Assembly (NCBI RefSeq): GCF_018881655.1
Contig: NZ_JACVPX010000008.1
Location: forward strand, 62,001-126,000
DNA: 64,000 nt
Direction of reading: 5' to 3'
Origin: Polynucleobacter sp. Tro8-14-1
GTDB taxonomy: Bacteria > Pseudomonadota > Gammaproteobacteria > Burkholderiales > Burkholderiaceae
The notes beneath the pieces were generated by a model. It was not told where the DNA came from, made no database searches, and saw only the letters and a program-made list of their open reading frames with translations. Shown here piece after piece: positions 47,502 through 57,301 of this stretch. How positions within the stretch are numbered: the stretch's first letter is position 1; every line of letters starts with the position of its first letter. The translations under genes and the position numbers were made by a program.

Positions 47502-49640
47502 ATGACTACATCCACATCTAGCTTCCTGAGCAGCACCCTCCCCGCAGAATTGCAAAATAATCCACTGACTACTTTTGGGCGCGGCATTGCTGCCTACGCC
47601 GAAGTCAAGCCTGAGCACATTGCACCAGCGATTGAATATTTACTCAAGCAAGCGCAAGATGCTGTGGATGTAGCAGTCAATCCAAGCACTCCATCTACTT
47701 GGGATGCCCTCGCTGAACCACTAGAAGATGCTACTGAATTTTTTGGTAGGTCTTGGGGCGTGATATCCCATCTCAATGGCGTTGCCGATACCCCGGAGTT
47801 GCGCGCTGCCTATGGCGAGATGCTACCTAAGGTCACCGCTTTCTTCTCAAGCCTTGGTCAAAATTTAGAGCTCTACAAAAAGTTTAAAGAACTCAGCAAA
47901 GCGCCTGACTTTTCAAAACTCAGCGCAGCTCAAAAGAAAGTCATTGAAAACTCCTTGCGAGATTTTCGTCTGGGTGGCGCAGAACTCAGTGATGCAGATA
48001 AGCCCCGCTTTTCACAAATTCAGGATGAGCAGGCAACCTTAGGTAAAGCATTTTCAGACCATGTCTTAGATGCTACCGATGGTTTTGTTCATCTAATCAC
48101 TGATAAAGCTGATTTGGTAGGTTTGCCTGAGGACGCTATTGCAGCTGCTGCAGATACTGCCCAGCAGAAGAGTCTCCAGGGCTGGGCCTTTACTCTGCAC
48201 TTCCCCTCTTACTACCCAGTCATGCAGTACTCAGAGAATCGGGCGCTGCGTCGCTTGATGTATGAAGCTTATGTCACCCGCGCTTCTGAACTGGCACCCC
48301 AATATGCCAAAGGTAAACTGGATTGGGACAATACTCAGAACATGCTCGATCAGTTAAGACTGCGCGATGAGGAAGCTCACATGCTAGGCTTCAACAACTA
48401 TGCCGCACTGAGTTTGGCACCGAAGATGGCCAGCAGCGTTGATGAAGTTGACTCCTTTCTGACCAACTTCGCCCAGAAAGCAAAACCATTTGCATTAAAA
48501 GATTGGCAAGAGCTTTCTCAGTTTGCCAAGACCGAGCTATCTATTGCTGATGGATTGGAGCCATGGGATGTTGCTTTTGCATCCGAAAGATTGAAGCAAG
48601 AACGCTATTCCTTTTCGGAGAATGAGCTCAAGCAATACTTTCCTCTCCCTAAGGTGTTAGATGGTCTCTTCCAAGTTATTCAGACTCTGTTTGGCGTCAA
48701 GATTGAAGCGGCAGATTTGCCAACTTGGCATGCCGATGTGCAATCCTTTTCAGTGAAAAATGCCAAGGGTAATATCGTGGCCCACTTCTACCTGGATCCC
48801 TATGCTCGCCCTGGCAAGCGTGGCGGGGCTTGGATGGATGATGCCCGTGGTCGTAGAGTTTTACCTAATGGCGAAATCCAAGTGCCTGTTGCTTATTTGG
48901 TTTGCAACTTTGCGCCACCAGTCAAGGTCGATGGTGTGTTGCGTCAACCTACCATTACTCATGATGATGTCATCACCCTCTTCCATGAGAGTGGCCATGG
49001 TTTGCACCACCTTCTTACTCAAGTGAGCGCTTTAGGGGTTTCAGGTATCAATGGTGTTGAATGGGATGCGGTAGAGTTACCAAGTCAGTTCATGGAAAAC
49101 TTCTGCTGGGAGTGGGAAGTGCTAGAAAAGATGACTGCGCACGCTGAAACTGGTAAGCCTCTTCCACGTGAATTATTTAACAAGATCCTCGCTGCCAAGA
49201 ATTTTCAGAACGGTTATATGACGCTGCGTCAGATCGTCATGTCTCTCACCGACTGGCGCTTACATGCGAGCTTTGATGCGAAGAATGCTCAAGGTCACGC
49301 AGTATTAGACCTTTCCAGAGCGATTGCTGATCAATTCAACGTTATTCCACAACCAGCCATCTCTCGTTGGATCAATACCTTTAGTCATATCTTTGCTGGT
49401 GGTTATGCAGCTGGCTATTACAGCTATAAGTGGGCGGAAGTGTTATCTGCTGATGTCTACTCAGCTTTTGAGGAAGCAGCAAAACTCACTGGCAGCGTCT
49501 TAGATGAGAAAACAGGTGCTCGTTATCGTGAAGAGATTTTAGAGGTTGGTGGCAGTCGCCCCGCTGCTGAATCTTTTAAAGCCTTTAGAGGGAGAGAGCC
49601 AAGCATTGATGCCTTATTGCGTCATGGCGGATTAGCATAA
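47502..49640 (+). CDS. prlC: Oligopeptidase A (M3 family metallopeptidase)
   Basis: Cytoplasmic zinc peptidase that degrades short peptides, including cleaved signal peptides. The zinc motif HExxH is in TLFHESGHGLHHLL (around residue 495), and the third ligand region is GVEWDAVELPSQFMENF. The 712-residue length fits OpdA/PrlC. Last gene of the plus-strand unit; a strong terminator follows. Confidence 0.95.
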   Translation: MTTSTSSFLSSTLPAELQNNPLTTFGRGIAAYAEVKPEHIAPAIEYLLKQAQDAVDVAVNPSTPSTWDALAEPLEDATEFFGRSWGVISHLNGVADTPELRAAYGEMLPKVTAFFSSLGQNLELYKKFKELSKAPDFSKLSAAQKKVIENSLRDFRLGGAELSDADKPRFSQIQDEQATLGKAFSDHVLDATDGFVHLITDKADLVGLPEDAIAAAADTAQQKSLQGWAFTLHFPSYYPVMQYSENRALRRLMYEAYVTRASELAPQYAKGKLDWDNTQNMLDQLRLRDEEAHMLGFNNYAALSLAPKMASSVDEVDSFLTNFAQKAKPFALKDWQELSQFAKTELSIADGLEPWDVAFASERLKQERYSFSENELKQYFPLPKVLDGLFQVIQTLFGVKIEAADLPTWHADVQSFSVKNAKGNIVAHFYLDPYARPGKRGGAWMDDARGRRVLPNGEIQVPVAYLVCNFAPPVKVDGVLRQPTITHDDVITLFHESGHGLHHLLTQVSALGVSGINGVEWDAVELPSQFMENFCWEWEVLEKMTAHAETGKPLPRELFNKILAAKNFQNGYMTLRQIVMSLTDWRLHASFDAKNAQGHAVLDLSRAIADQFNVIPQPAISRWINTFSHIFAGGYAAGYYSYKWAEVLSADVYSAFEEAAKLTGSVLDEKTGARYREEILEVGGSRPAAESFKAFRGREPSIDALLRHGGLA

Positions 49641-49661
49641 GAGTGAAACCTAAAGCTCCAA

Positions 49662-49696
49662 ATAAAAAACCCATCGCTATAGATGGGTTTTTTATT
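49662..49696. terminator. Bidirectional intrinsic terminator
   Basis: AAAAAACCCATC (49664-49675) pairs with GATGGGTTTTTT (49682-49693). It lies between the converging ends of prlC and the lipase gene and serves both directions. Confidence 0.93.
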
Positions 49697-49710
49697 AGTA
49701 AGCTCCTGAA

Positions 49711-51036
49711 TTAACTTGGGAGCTGGGCTGCTAGCTGACAATTATTTGGTGCCGGCTTACCTGCTAGTCGATCTTTAATCCAGGCCTGATATAGGGGTGC
49801 AGAGGCTCCAGGAGTTGTGAAATGAGACTGATCTCCTGGCAACTGAATCCGATTCACATTGCCTCCTAATTTACACATCTGCTCCTGATAGAGCTTACCC
49901 ATAATTGGGGGATTTGTGGTGTCTTTATTTCCCCAATAGATTACTACGGGCGCAATGGGTTTCACAGGATTCACGCTGCCCTTGACCATCGCTTTTGTCC
50001 ATTCCAGAGAATTGGTGAATTGATCTTTTAATAATATTTTGTATTGGCTGCTGTAATTGAAATTTAGTGTATCCGCCACAGTATGCATACATTTGTTTCG
50101 GATAACCTCATCAAGCACCTTAGCGCCGTCACTCGTAAAGATATCGGTGAGTTTTAGATTTGGATTACCAGCCCTCACACCCCACATACTCATTGCCATA
50201 TGTGAAAAATCAAAAACATTGTCAGTGAACATCTTAACGATTCCACTTAATGATTTTTGTGCGTTCACTTCATCTGCTGTTGAATTGGGCATCATGATGG
50301 CAATATCATCTGGAGCCAAGGCAACCACGCCAACAAGCTCAATGCTATCGGCAATTGTTCCCTTTTTGGAGATGTATTCTGGCATGCTTGCTGCAGCAAC
50401 TACAGCGCCACCACCCTGCGACCAACCATAGATAATCGTCTTCTTACCGGCGCCAGCCTCCTTTAAGGCACTAGCAGCTCTAGCCGAATCAATCATATCC
50501 ATGGCATTGGTTGCCGCTAAAGCATATTGATGCTCGCCTCCACCACCCAGGCCTTGGTAATCCGTTGCAACTACTACATATCCATCTTTGATAAATTCTT
50601 CAATACTAGGGATGCCGTAATCCGTCCAAGAATTTCCGCCAACTAAAAAGTATTCATTGAGGGGTGCTGTTGGATTAAGAACTTGTGAAGGGCCGCAATT
50701 TTGTGCAGCGCCAGTAGTCCCATGCCCCCAAGCCATGATAGGCCTACCCTCTTTCGGTGGAGTGCCAATCGGGGCTACTACCAAGCCAGTAGCAAGATGC
50801 TTACGCCCGCCAACATCAGATGTGACGTAGGCAATCTTCCAAGCTTGAGCACCCTTAACAGACGTCTTAATTTTTTCCTTTTTCAGAATTTGTCCGAGCT
50901 TACCATCGGGACTCATTTTGATAACCTCATCATAAAAAGGAGGAACAGGCGGATCAGCATATACGGCAGTAGAAAGAATACTTAAAGCAGTGCCGAGCAT
51001 TAAAATCAAAGTGGAAATAGGAGTCATTTTTTTCAT
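49711..51036 (-). CDS. Secreted lipase/esterase, alpha/beta-hydrolase (secretory lipase type)
   Basis: 441-residue precursor with signal peptide (MKKMTPISTLILMLG, cleavage after STAVYA near 27). The nucleophile elbow is GWSQGG, preceded by the oxyanion-region MAWGHGTTGAA; the likely acid is in YWGNKDTTNPP and the histidine in GDQSHFTTPG. The architecture resembles the fungal/bacterial secretory lipase (LIP) family. It lies 87 bases downstream of the RND pump gene on the same strand. Substrate unknown. Confidence 0.85.
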   Translation of the reverse strand: MKKMTPISTLILMLGTALSILSTAVYADPPVPPFYDEVIKMSPDGKLGQILKKEKIKTSVKGAQAWKIAYVTSDVGGRKHLATGLVVAPIGTPPKEGRPIMAWGHGTTGAAQNCGPSQVLNPTAPLNEYFLVGGNSWTDYGIPSIEEFIKDGYVVVATDYQGLGGGGEHQYALAATNAMDMIDSARAASALKEAGAGKKTIIYGWSQGGGAVVAAASMPEYISKKGTIADSIELVGVVALAPDDIAIMMPNSTADEVNAQKSLSGIVKMFTDNVFDFSHMAMSMWGVRAGNPNLKLTDIFTSDGAKVLDEVIRNKCMHTVADTLNFNYSSQYKILLKDQFTNSLEWTKAMVKGSVNPVKPIAPVVIYWGNKDTTNPPIMGKLYQEQMCKLGGNVNRIQLPGDQSHFTTPGASAPLYQAWIKDRLAGKPAPNNCQLAAQLPS

Positions 51037-51123
51037 AGCTTAAATGGGTAAGTTAGGATCCAAAAATATCATTAAAAAGTAAGATCGAGTGGGCAGCAAT
51101 ACATCCTATTTGCTTCGTTTATA

Positions 51124-54100
51124 TTACTGAGCCTTGGTCGCTTTCTTGTTCGCGCGGCGCTCAAAGAAGGTTTCGATTTCAACGTAGAAGACCGGTACTA
51201 ATGCCACCGCAAGGCAGGTAGAGGCAATCATGCCGCTAAATACGGTAATACCTAAGGAGATACGCGCTGCTGCACCTGCACCAGTAGATAGAAGCAAAGG
51301 CATGACACCCAAAATAAAGGCAATCGATGTCATGACAATTGGTCTAAAACGTTCTCTGGAAGCCTCTAGAGCAGCATCAACAAAACTCATGCCCTTGTGC
51401 CTACACTCAATAGCAACTTCAACAATCAAAATGGAGTTCTTACAAGACAGAGCAATCATTAACACGAGGCCAATCTGCACATAAATGTTATTTGACAGGC
51501 CCGTAAGCAATAAGGCCAATACCGTACCCGATAAAGACAACGGCACTGCAGTGAGAACTGCTAGAGGAGCAACCCATGTTTCATATTGCGCTGCGAGCAC
51601 TAAGTACACCAACAAGATCGATAGCGCAAAGATTAAGATCACGGTATTACCTACCAAATTTTCTTGGTAGGACATGCCGGCCCACTGGTAAGTGACGCCA
51701 TCTGGCAAAGATTTAGCAACATCTTCCAGGGCTTTCATGGCTTGTCCAGAACTATAACCATCATTGGCTGCCCCCAAGACAGCGGCTGACGGATAAAGCT
51801 GGAACTGGGATGCAAATGCAGGCCCAGTGGTATCTTTAACATCAATAAAAGATCCCAACGGAACCATATTGCCACTTCTATTTTTTACATAGAGACGGCT
51901 CACCTGATCTATCGCATTGCGATATTTGCCATCGGCCTGAACATACACTTGATAAGTTTGGCCGTATTTAAAGAATTGATTGACGTAAGAAGACCCCAAG
52001 TAGGATTGCAATACGTCATAAGCATCCCCAATATCGACCCCAAAAGTTTCGGCCCTGCCCACATTGAAGCTCAGTTGCAGCTGTGGCACATTGTTTTGAA
52101 ATGGCGTAAAAATCGCCATTATCTCTGGATGTTTTTGCGCCTCACTAATGAAGGTCTTAGTAGCGGCATCGAGCTTAGCAAAATTATTACTGCCATCCGT
52201 CAGCATTAACCTCATCTCAAAACCGCCCGATAGACCCAATCCTGGAATAGCTGGCGGTAATAGCACGAAGGATTTTAGCTCTTGCACCTGCTTAAGCCCT
52301 TCGTTCATATTCATATAGATTTCTTTGAGGCTCTGGCCCTTACCTCGCTCTTCCCACTTCTTCATAATGACGTATAAGCCGCCCGCATTGGATTGGGAGC
52401 TGCTGTTGTTCAGCAAGTTAATGCCGCCGATTACCACAACCGTATCAACGCCAGGAACCCTCTTAATGACATCAACTGCTTTTTTCATACCCTCTTCAGT
52501 CCGCTGCAAAGAGGCTGCATCAGGCAAGGTAGTTGAAACCACCAAGTAGCCTTGGTCTTCGTTTGGAATAAAGCCAGATGGCACAAACATCAAGCCGATG
52601 AGAGAGGCGGCAATAATCGCAATGCCCACCGTCGATGCTTTAGCTCGATTCTTCATCAAGCCTTCAATCTTGTGTCCATACCAAGTTGCTAGGCGGTTGA
52701 AATACAAATCAAATTTTTGATAGAGCTTATTTTTAACCTTGTTAGGGTCAATCGGCTTGAGATACTGCGCTGACTGGGTTGGCTTCAGAGTAATCGCATT
52801 AATGCCGCTAATCAAAGCAGTTGCTGCAATCACCAAAGCAAACTGCCGATACATTTGTCCAGTAATACCAGCAATAAACGAGGCTGGAATAAACACGGCC
52901 ATTAATACTAAGGTAATACCAATAATTGGACCCATCAAAGCAGTCATAGCATCAATTGCACCCTGCTTGGGGTCTTCACCCTCTTCTACCTTCTTAGAAA
53001 CCGCTTCAACCACCACAATCGCATCATCTACAACAATACCGATACATAAAACGATCGCGAACAAGGTCAGCAAGTTGATAGAGAAGCCCAGTGCGGCCAT
53101 ACAAGCAAACGCACCAATAATCGTGACAGGCACCGTTGTTGCAGGCACCAATGTGGCGCGCCAGTTCTGCAAGAAAATCATGATTACGAGAAGAACTAAG
53201 ATGCCCGCCTCGTAAAGCGTTTTATAAACCTCATGAATTGAAGCTTTAACAAACATCGTGGTGTCAAATGGAATGGACCAAGTAACACCTTTTGGCAACG
53301 TCTTAGCAATACTACTCATCTCATCTTGAACTGCTTGAGCCGTAGCAATCGCATTGGCACCCGGCATTTGGTAAATGGCTATGCCACCTGCAGGCCTGTC
53401 ATCAATCTTGAAGAATTGACTGTAGTTCTGACTACCCATTTCTATTCTGGCAATATCACGCAAGTACGTGATTTCAGCCTTGTTACCAGCCTTGACAACA
53501 ATTCTGCCGAACTGCTCGGGGGTTGTCATGGCACTGGTGACATTAAGCGTCAACTGAAAATCTTGACCTATCGGTGTGGGCGGGGCACCAATTTGACCTG
53601 CTGTTAGCAAGACGTTTTGCTTATTAATAACGGCAATGACATCATTTGGCGTCAGATTGCGCATCTTGAGTTGGGCTGGGTCAAGCCAAACCCGCATACT
53701 GTAATTACCCACCCCAAAGACATTGGCAGCAGCTACGCCTGGCAATCGCGCTAAGCGCTGTTGCAACTTTAAGTTAGCCAGGTTACTTAAAAATAAGCCG
53801 TCATGATCTGGGTTGGATGAAGTGAGGGTAACGAACTGCAGAATGGCAGTTGACTGTGTTTTAGTTGTGACGCCCTGCTTTTGAACTGCCTGTGGCAAGG
53901 AAGGCAGCGCAATAGCCACTCGGTTTTGTACATTGACCTGTGCCAAATCGGGATCTGTGCCGACCTTAAAAGTAACAGTAAGGGTGTAGTTTCCGTCATT
54001 GGTAGATGCGGACTCCATATAGAGCATGCCATCGACACCATTGACCTGAGTTTCAATATTACTAGCTACCAATTGTTGTACAAGTGTGGCGCTTGCTCCT

Positions 54101-54252
54101 GGATATCGTGCTGTTACCTGAATCGTGGGCGGAACAATATTAGGGTACTGAGCAATTGGCAAACTATTTATAGATACCGCCCCAATCAATAGCATGATCA
54201 GGGCAATCACATTAGCCAGTACCGGCCGTTCGATAAAAAATTTAGAGAGCAT
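51124..54252 (-). CDS. RND efflux transporter, HAE1 family (AcrB-like)
   Basis: Inner-membrane proton-driven pump, 1042 residues, 12 predicted membrane helices and two large periplasmic loops. The proton relay is intact: the two aspartates in GIVVDDAIVVVE and the lysine in MIALSCKNSILIVE. The start MLSKFFIERPVLANVIALIM is classic for the family. It follows the adaptor gene by 2 bases. Hydrophobic drug or solvent export is expected; the actual substrate is unknown. Confidence 0.95.
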   Translation of the reverse strand: MLSKFFIERPVLANVIALIMLLIGAVSINSLPIAQYPNIVPPTIQVTARYPGASATLVQQLVASNIETQVNGVDGMLYMESASTNDGNYTLTVTFKVGTDPDLAQVNVQNRVAIALPSLPQAVQKQGVTTKTQSTAILQFVTLTSSNPDHDGLFLSNLANLKLQQRLARLPGVAAANVFGVGNYSMRVWLDPAQLKMRNLTPNDVIAVINKQNVLLTAGQIGAPPTPIGQDFQLTLNVTSAMTTPEQFGRIVVKAGNKAEITYLRDIARIEMGSQNYSQFFKIDDRPAGGIAIYQMPGANAIATAQAVQDEMSSIAKTLPKGVTWSIPFDTTMFVKASIHEVYKTLYEAGILVLLVIMIFLQNWRATLVPATTVPVTIIGAFACMAALGFSINLLTLFAIVLCIGIVVDDAIVVVEAVSKKVEEGEDPKQGAIDAMTALMGPIIGITLVLMAVFIPASFIAGITGQMYRQFALVIAATALISGINAITLKPTQSAQYLKPIDPNKVKNKLYQKFDLYFNRLATWYGHKIEGLMKNRAKASTVGIAIIAASLIGLMFVPSGFIPNEDQGYLVVSTTLPDAASLQRTEEGMKKAVDVIKRVPGVDTVVVIGGINLLNNSSSQSNAGGLYVIMKKWEERGKGQSLKEIYMNMNEGLKQVQELKSFVLLPPAIPGLGLSGGFEMRLMLTDGSNNFAKLDAATKTFISEAQKHPEIMAIFTPFQNNVPQLQLSFNVGRAETFGVDIGDAYDVLQSYLGSSYVNQFFKYGQTYQVYVQADGKYRNAIDQVSRLYVKNRSGNMVPLGSFIDVKDTTGPAFASQFQLYPSAAVLGAANDGYSSGQAMKALEDVAKSLPDGVTYQWAGMSYQENLVGNTVILIFALSILLVYLVLAAQYETWVAPLAVLTAVPLSLSGTVLALLLTGLSNNIYVQIGLVLMIALSCKNSILIVEVAIECRHKGMSFVDAALEASRERFRPIVMTSIAFILGVMPLLLSTGAGAAARISLGITVFSGMIASTCLAVALVPVFYVEIETFFERRANKKATKAQ

Positions 54253-54254
54253 GA

Positions 54255-55508
54255 TTATCGAGCTAGCATTGCCTCAAGCGTGACCTCAGTTGGCTGGGCG
54301 GCTTGATTAATACTTAGATTAATAAACCCATTAATAACCACCTTGCTAGTGGCGGTCAATCCCTTGCTAATCTCAACATATTTCTCAAAGCGCTGACCCA
54401 AGCTAATGTCTTGACGTTGTGCACGCATGGCGCCATCCAAGACAAAAACATAATCACCCACCTGATCAGTCATGACTGCAGTCTTGGGTAGCAGCAAAGC
54501 CTGCCTCGGAGGTCCATATTGAGCCATGACTCGAGCATATAAACCAGGGATTAACTCGTACTTCTCATTTTTAAAGATAGCCCTCAACTGCAAGGACCCA
54601 GTCTCTGTAGAAATCAAATTGGCAGCGTAATCCAAGACGCCCTCAAAAGGATATCCAACTTCACCCTGAAGACCTGCATAGATGGGCAAGCTATTTACTT
54701 CAGACTTACGTTCTGCGTTTGAATCTTGACCTTTTTGAAACTTTAAGTAATCCCTCTCATTAATAGAGAAGTAAACATAGATTGGTGAGATCTGCTGAAT
54801 AGTGGAGAGTTGAACACCTTTTGTAGTGCTATCTAAATAGGTGCCTACATCCAATAAGTGCCTTCCCATAAGGCCATCAAAAGGGGCTCTGATTTCGGTA
54901 TAGCCCAAATTAATCTTTGCGAGGGTTAAATTAGCTTCCGATTGCTGAAATTGGGATAAAGCTTTATCAACAGCAGCCTGAGAAGTTGCATTTTCTTTCA
55001 GCAAAGATTTCTGACGACCATACTCAAGCTTCGCTTCGGTATAAATTGCCTGCTTTAATTTCACCTCTTGTATGTATTGGTCTTGCTCAATGACAAACAG
55101 AAGATCGCCCTTCTTCACCATCGCTCCGTCAGCAAAACCAATCTTAGTAAGGTAGCCCTTAACGCGTGCATCCAAGTTCACCGTGAGGTATGGGTCCACC
55201 AGACCATCAAAGGTCGCAAAACTGCGGATCTCCTGAGACAGTGGTTGAGCAGTTGTCACTGGAATTGGGGTCTGCTTAATCTCTTTGCCACAAGACTTCA
55301 AACAAATCAGCGCAATCAAAGAAACGAGAACGAATAAAGAAACCCCAATTGTCCGTGGTGAAAGTTTCTTCTTGAGAATAGGAATCTCAACCGTGCTTAG
55401 CTTTACTAGGAATGCATTCCATTTTCCCAGGAGTGAGCTCCATAGAGTCAAAAGTTTGCCCCACAAGGGCATCAGCAAAGGTTTGGCTTTTATTAATAGA
55501 TCTTTCAT
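54255..55508 (-). CDS. RND periplasmic adaptor (membrane fusion protein) with long N-terminal extension
   Basis: 417-residue adaptor with lipoyl/barrel-sandwich (LDARVKGYLTKIGFADGAMV), a helical hairpin rich in K/Q/E (about 160-210), and beta-barrel parts (IRAPFDGLMGRHLLDVGTYL). Unusually, about 52 residues rich in Leu, Trp and Lys precede the single membrane helix (about 53-72), instead of a short signal peptide. The start is well supported: its ATG overlaps the stop of the outer-membrane factor gene by 4 bases. Confidence 0.92.
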   Translation of the reverse strand: MKDLLIKAKPLLMPLWGKLLTLWSSLLGKWNAFLVKLSTVEIPILKKKLSPRTIGVSLFVLVSLIALICLKSCGKEIKQTPIPVTTAQPLSQEIRSFATFDGLVDPYLTVNLDARVKGYLTKIGFADGAMVKKGDLLFVIEQDQYIQEVKLKQAIYTEAKLEYGRQKSLLKENATSQAAVDKALSQFQQSEANLTLAKINLGYTEIRAPFDGLMGRHLLDVGTYLDSTTKGVQLSTIQQISPIYVYFSINERDYLKFQKGQDSNAERKSEVNSLPIYAGLQGEVGYPFEGVLDYAANLISTETGSLQLRAIFKNEKYELIPGLYARVMAQYGPPRQALLLPKTAVMTDQVGDYVFVLDGAMRAQRQDISLGQRFEKYVEISKGLTATSKVVINGFINLSINQAAQPTEVTLEAMLAR

Positions 55509-57184
55509 GGCGCAGCACTTCCCTGGGTCGGCGGAGTCGTTGTATTTGAAGGTGTATTTAAAGTGGCCGGCACTGTAGTTTGTGTGGGCTTTAATGGATC
55601 AGGAGCATCTACCAAAAACTTGCTAGCCTTCACCGTTAGTGGATCACCTGTCCTAGTGAGGACAGAACCCCAATCTGTTCGGTCGGTCATATCGGCAACC
55701 ATCTGATCAGGCAACTTAGGAGGAGTCATGTCCGCAGTCCAACCGCCACCAAGCGCTTTAAATGCGCCTACATATCCGATGAGTTCGTTTGATGAAGTTT
55801 GGACTAGGGAGTTTTGGATATTTAATAGATTCTGCTGTGCAGTGATCACCGTGGTGTAATCATTCTGACCCGCCTTATAACGCTCAAGAGCTAAATCTGC
55901 GGCACTTTGCGCCGCAACCACACCGCGAGTTAAATCCTCTTTTGAACTTTTAGTGGTCGAGATAGTAATGAGCGAATCTTCAACCTCCTTCTGAGCATTT
56001 AAGACTTGATTTTGGTAGGCCAACAGACTCTGCTGGAAAATAGCATCCTGCACGCGGACTTGATCCACAATTGCGCCTCTATAAAACAGCGGCAAGGAAA
56101 TTCCAGCGTTTACCCCAGAAGAGTTATTGCCCCAACTAAATAAATTGGCGGAGGATAAAGTTCCGTAATTTGATGTGGCAAAGCCAAAGATGCCTCCCAA
56201 GGTAAATGTTGGAAACAGTTGCGCCTTACTTACACCAATCAAGGCAGATTTAGATGCAGCATCAAATTCAGCCTGCAGGACATCTGGACGGCGACGTAAA
56301 AGATCTCTTGGCATACCAACTCCAAGCACAGATGGAGGCTTGAGACTTCCCTTAGTGTTTCCATAAGTCTTTTCATAGTAGTCAGGAGGCTCACCCAGCA
56401 AAATACTCATGGCATGCTGGTTTTTCTTTAAATTCGCGATCAAAGCCGGAATCTGGGCCTTCGTCTGCTCATACTGGGCTTGCGCCTGACTCAGATCCAA
56501 CATCGAGGTGGCACCGTATTTAAAGCGCGCACCTGCAATACGCAAACTTTCTTTTTGCAAAGCTAGATTGGTTTTAGCAACCATGATCAGCTCTTCATAG
56601 TTGCGGATATTGATGTAAGTATTCGCAACATCCGCAGTTAAAGATACGTCTGCCGAGTAGAAGGCTGCAACCCCAGATAAATAGGAGCTTAATGAGCTCT
56701 GAATTCCACGGCGATTCTTCCCCCAAAAATCTAACTCCCAACTCACCTGCACCAAAGCATTTTTAGAGACCAAATTATTAGAATCATTAATCGCTTCTTG
56801 AATTGCACTATTGCGGGTATTGGAATACGAAGCACTTAAATTGGCGGATGGCAATAATGCGGCATCGCTCACGCCAAGTTGGGCCTGCAGTTGGTATATC
56901 CGCAGCGCAGTTTGTTGCAAAGTAAGGTTTTGCGCAGTAGCTTGCTTTAGCAAGGCATTGAGCGTCGGGTCATTAAAGCTTTTCCACCACTCTACTGGGT
57001 CCAGAATCTTGTTTGAGTTTTCACCCAAAGATTCGGTAAATTCTGTTTGAGCTGTTGATTTATATTGATCTACCGCCTTAACAGGTGGTCTTGCAAAATC
57101 TGGGCCCACCATCGTGCAACCGGCAAGAATCAAGGCGCCAGAAATAATTAGTGCATGAGAAATAATGTTTCTATGTAATGGCAT
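55505..57184 (-). CDS. Outer-membrane efflux lipoprotein, NodT/OprM family
   Basis: Trimeric outer-membrane channel of the pump. 559 residues with a lipobox (ILAGC, Cys22), the family start TMVGPDFARPPV, and two OEP repeats with RRRPDVLQAEFDAASKSALI. A C-terminal Thr/Pro-rich tail of about 60 residues makes it longer than usual. First gene of the operon: here the outer-membrane factor comes before adaptor and pump, the reverse of the common order. Confidence 0.93.
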   Translation of the reverse strand: MPLHRNIISHALIISGALILAGCTMVGPDFARPPVKAVDQYKSTAQTEFTESLGENSNKILDPVEWWKSFNDPTLNALLKQATAQNLTLQQTALRIYQLQAQLGVSDAALLPSANLSASYSNTRNSAIQEAINDSNNLVSKNALVQVSWELDFWGKNRRGIQSSLSSYLSGVAAFYSADVSLTADVANTYINIRNYEELIMVAKTNLALQKESLRIAGARFKYGATSMLDLSQAQAQYEQTKAQIPALIANLKKNQHAMSILLGEPPDYYEKTYGNTKGSLKPPSVLGVGMPRDLLRRRPDVLQAEFDAASKSALIGVSKAQLFPTFTLGGIFGFATSNYGTLSSANLFSWGNNSSGVNAGISLPLFYRGAIVDQVRVQDAIFQQSLLAYQNQVLNAQKEVEDSLITISTTKSSKEDLTRGVVAAQSAADLALERYKAGQNDYTTVITAQQNLLNIQNSLVQTSSNELIGYVGAFKALGGGWTADMTPPKLPDQMVADMTDRTDWGSVLTRTGDPLTVKASKFLVDAPDPLKPTQTTVPATLNTPSNTTTPPTQGSAAP

Positions 57185-57301
57185 TCAAGCGCTTAATTTT
57201 TAAACTGATTGCTTCATCTAAGAGCGGAAATTATCGATACTAATCATAAGGATAAAGCAAGATTCAGAATGCCGGGCTAGTGTAAGCCCTAGGCTTTCGG
57301 A

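Noticed and set aside
57255..57272. GGGCT/AGCCC hairpin in the gap between xth and the efflux operon
   Set aside because: Only a 5-base stem and no T run on either strand, so not a supported terminator.
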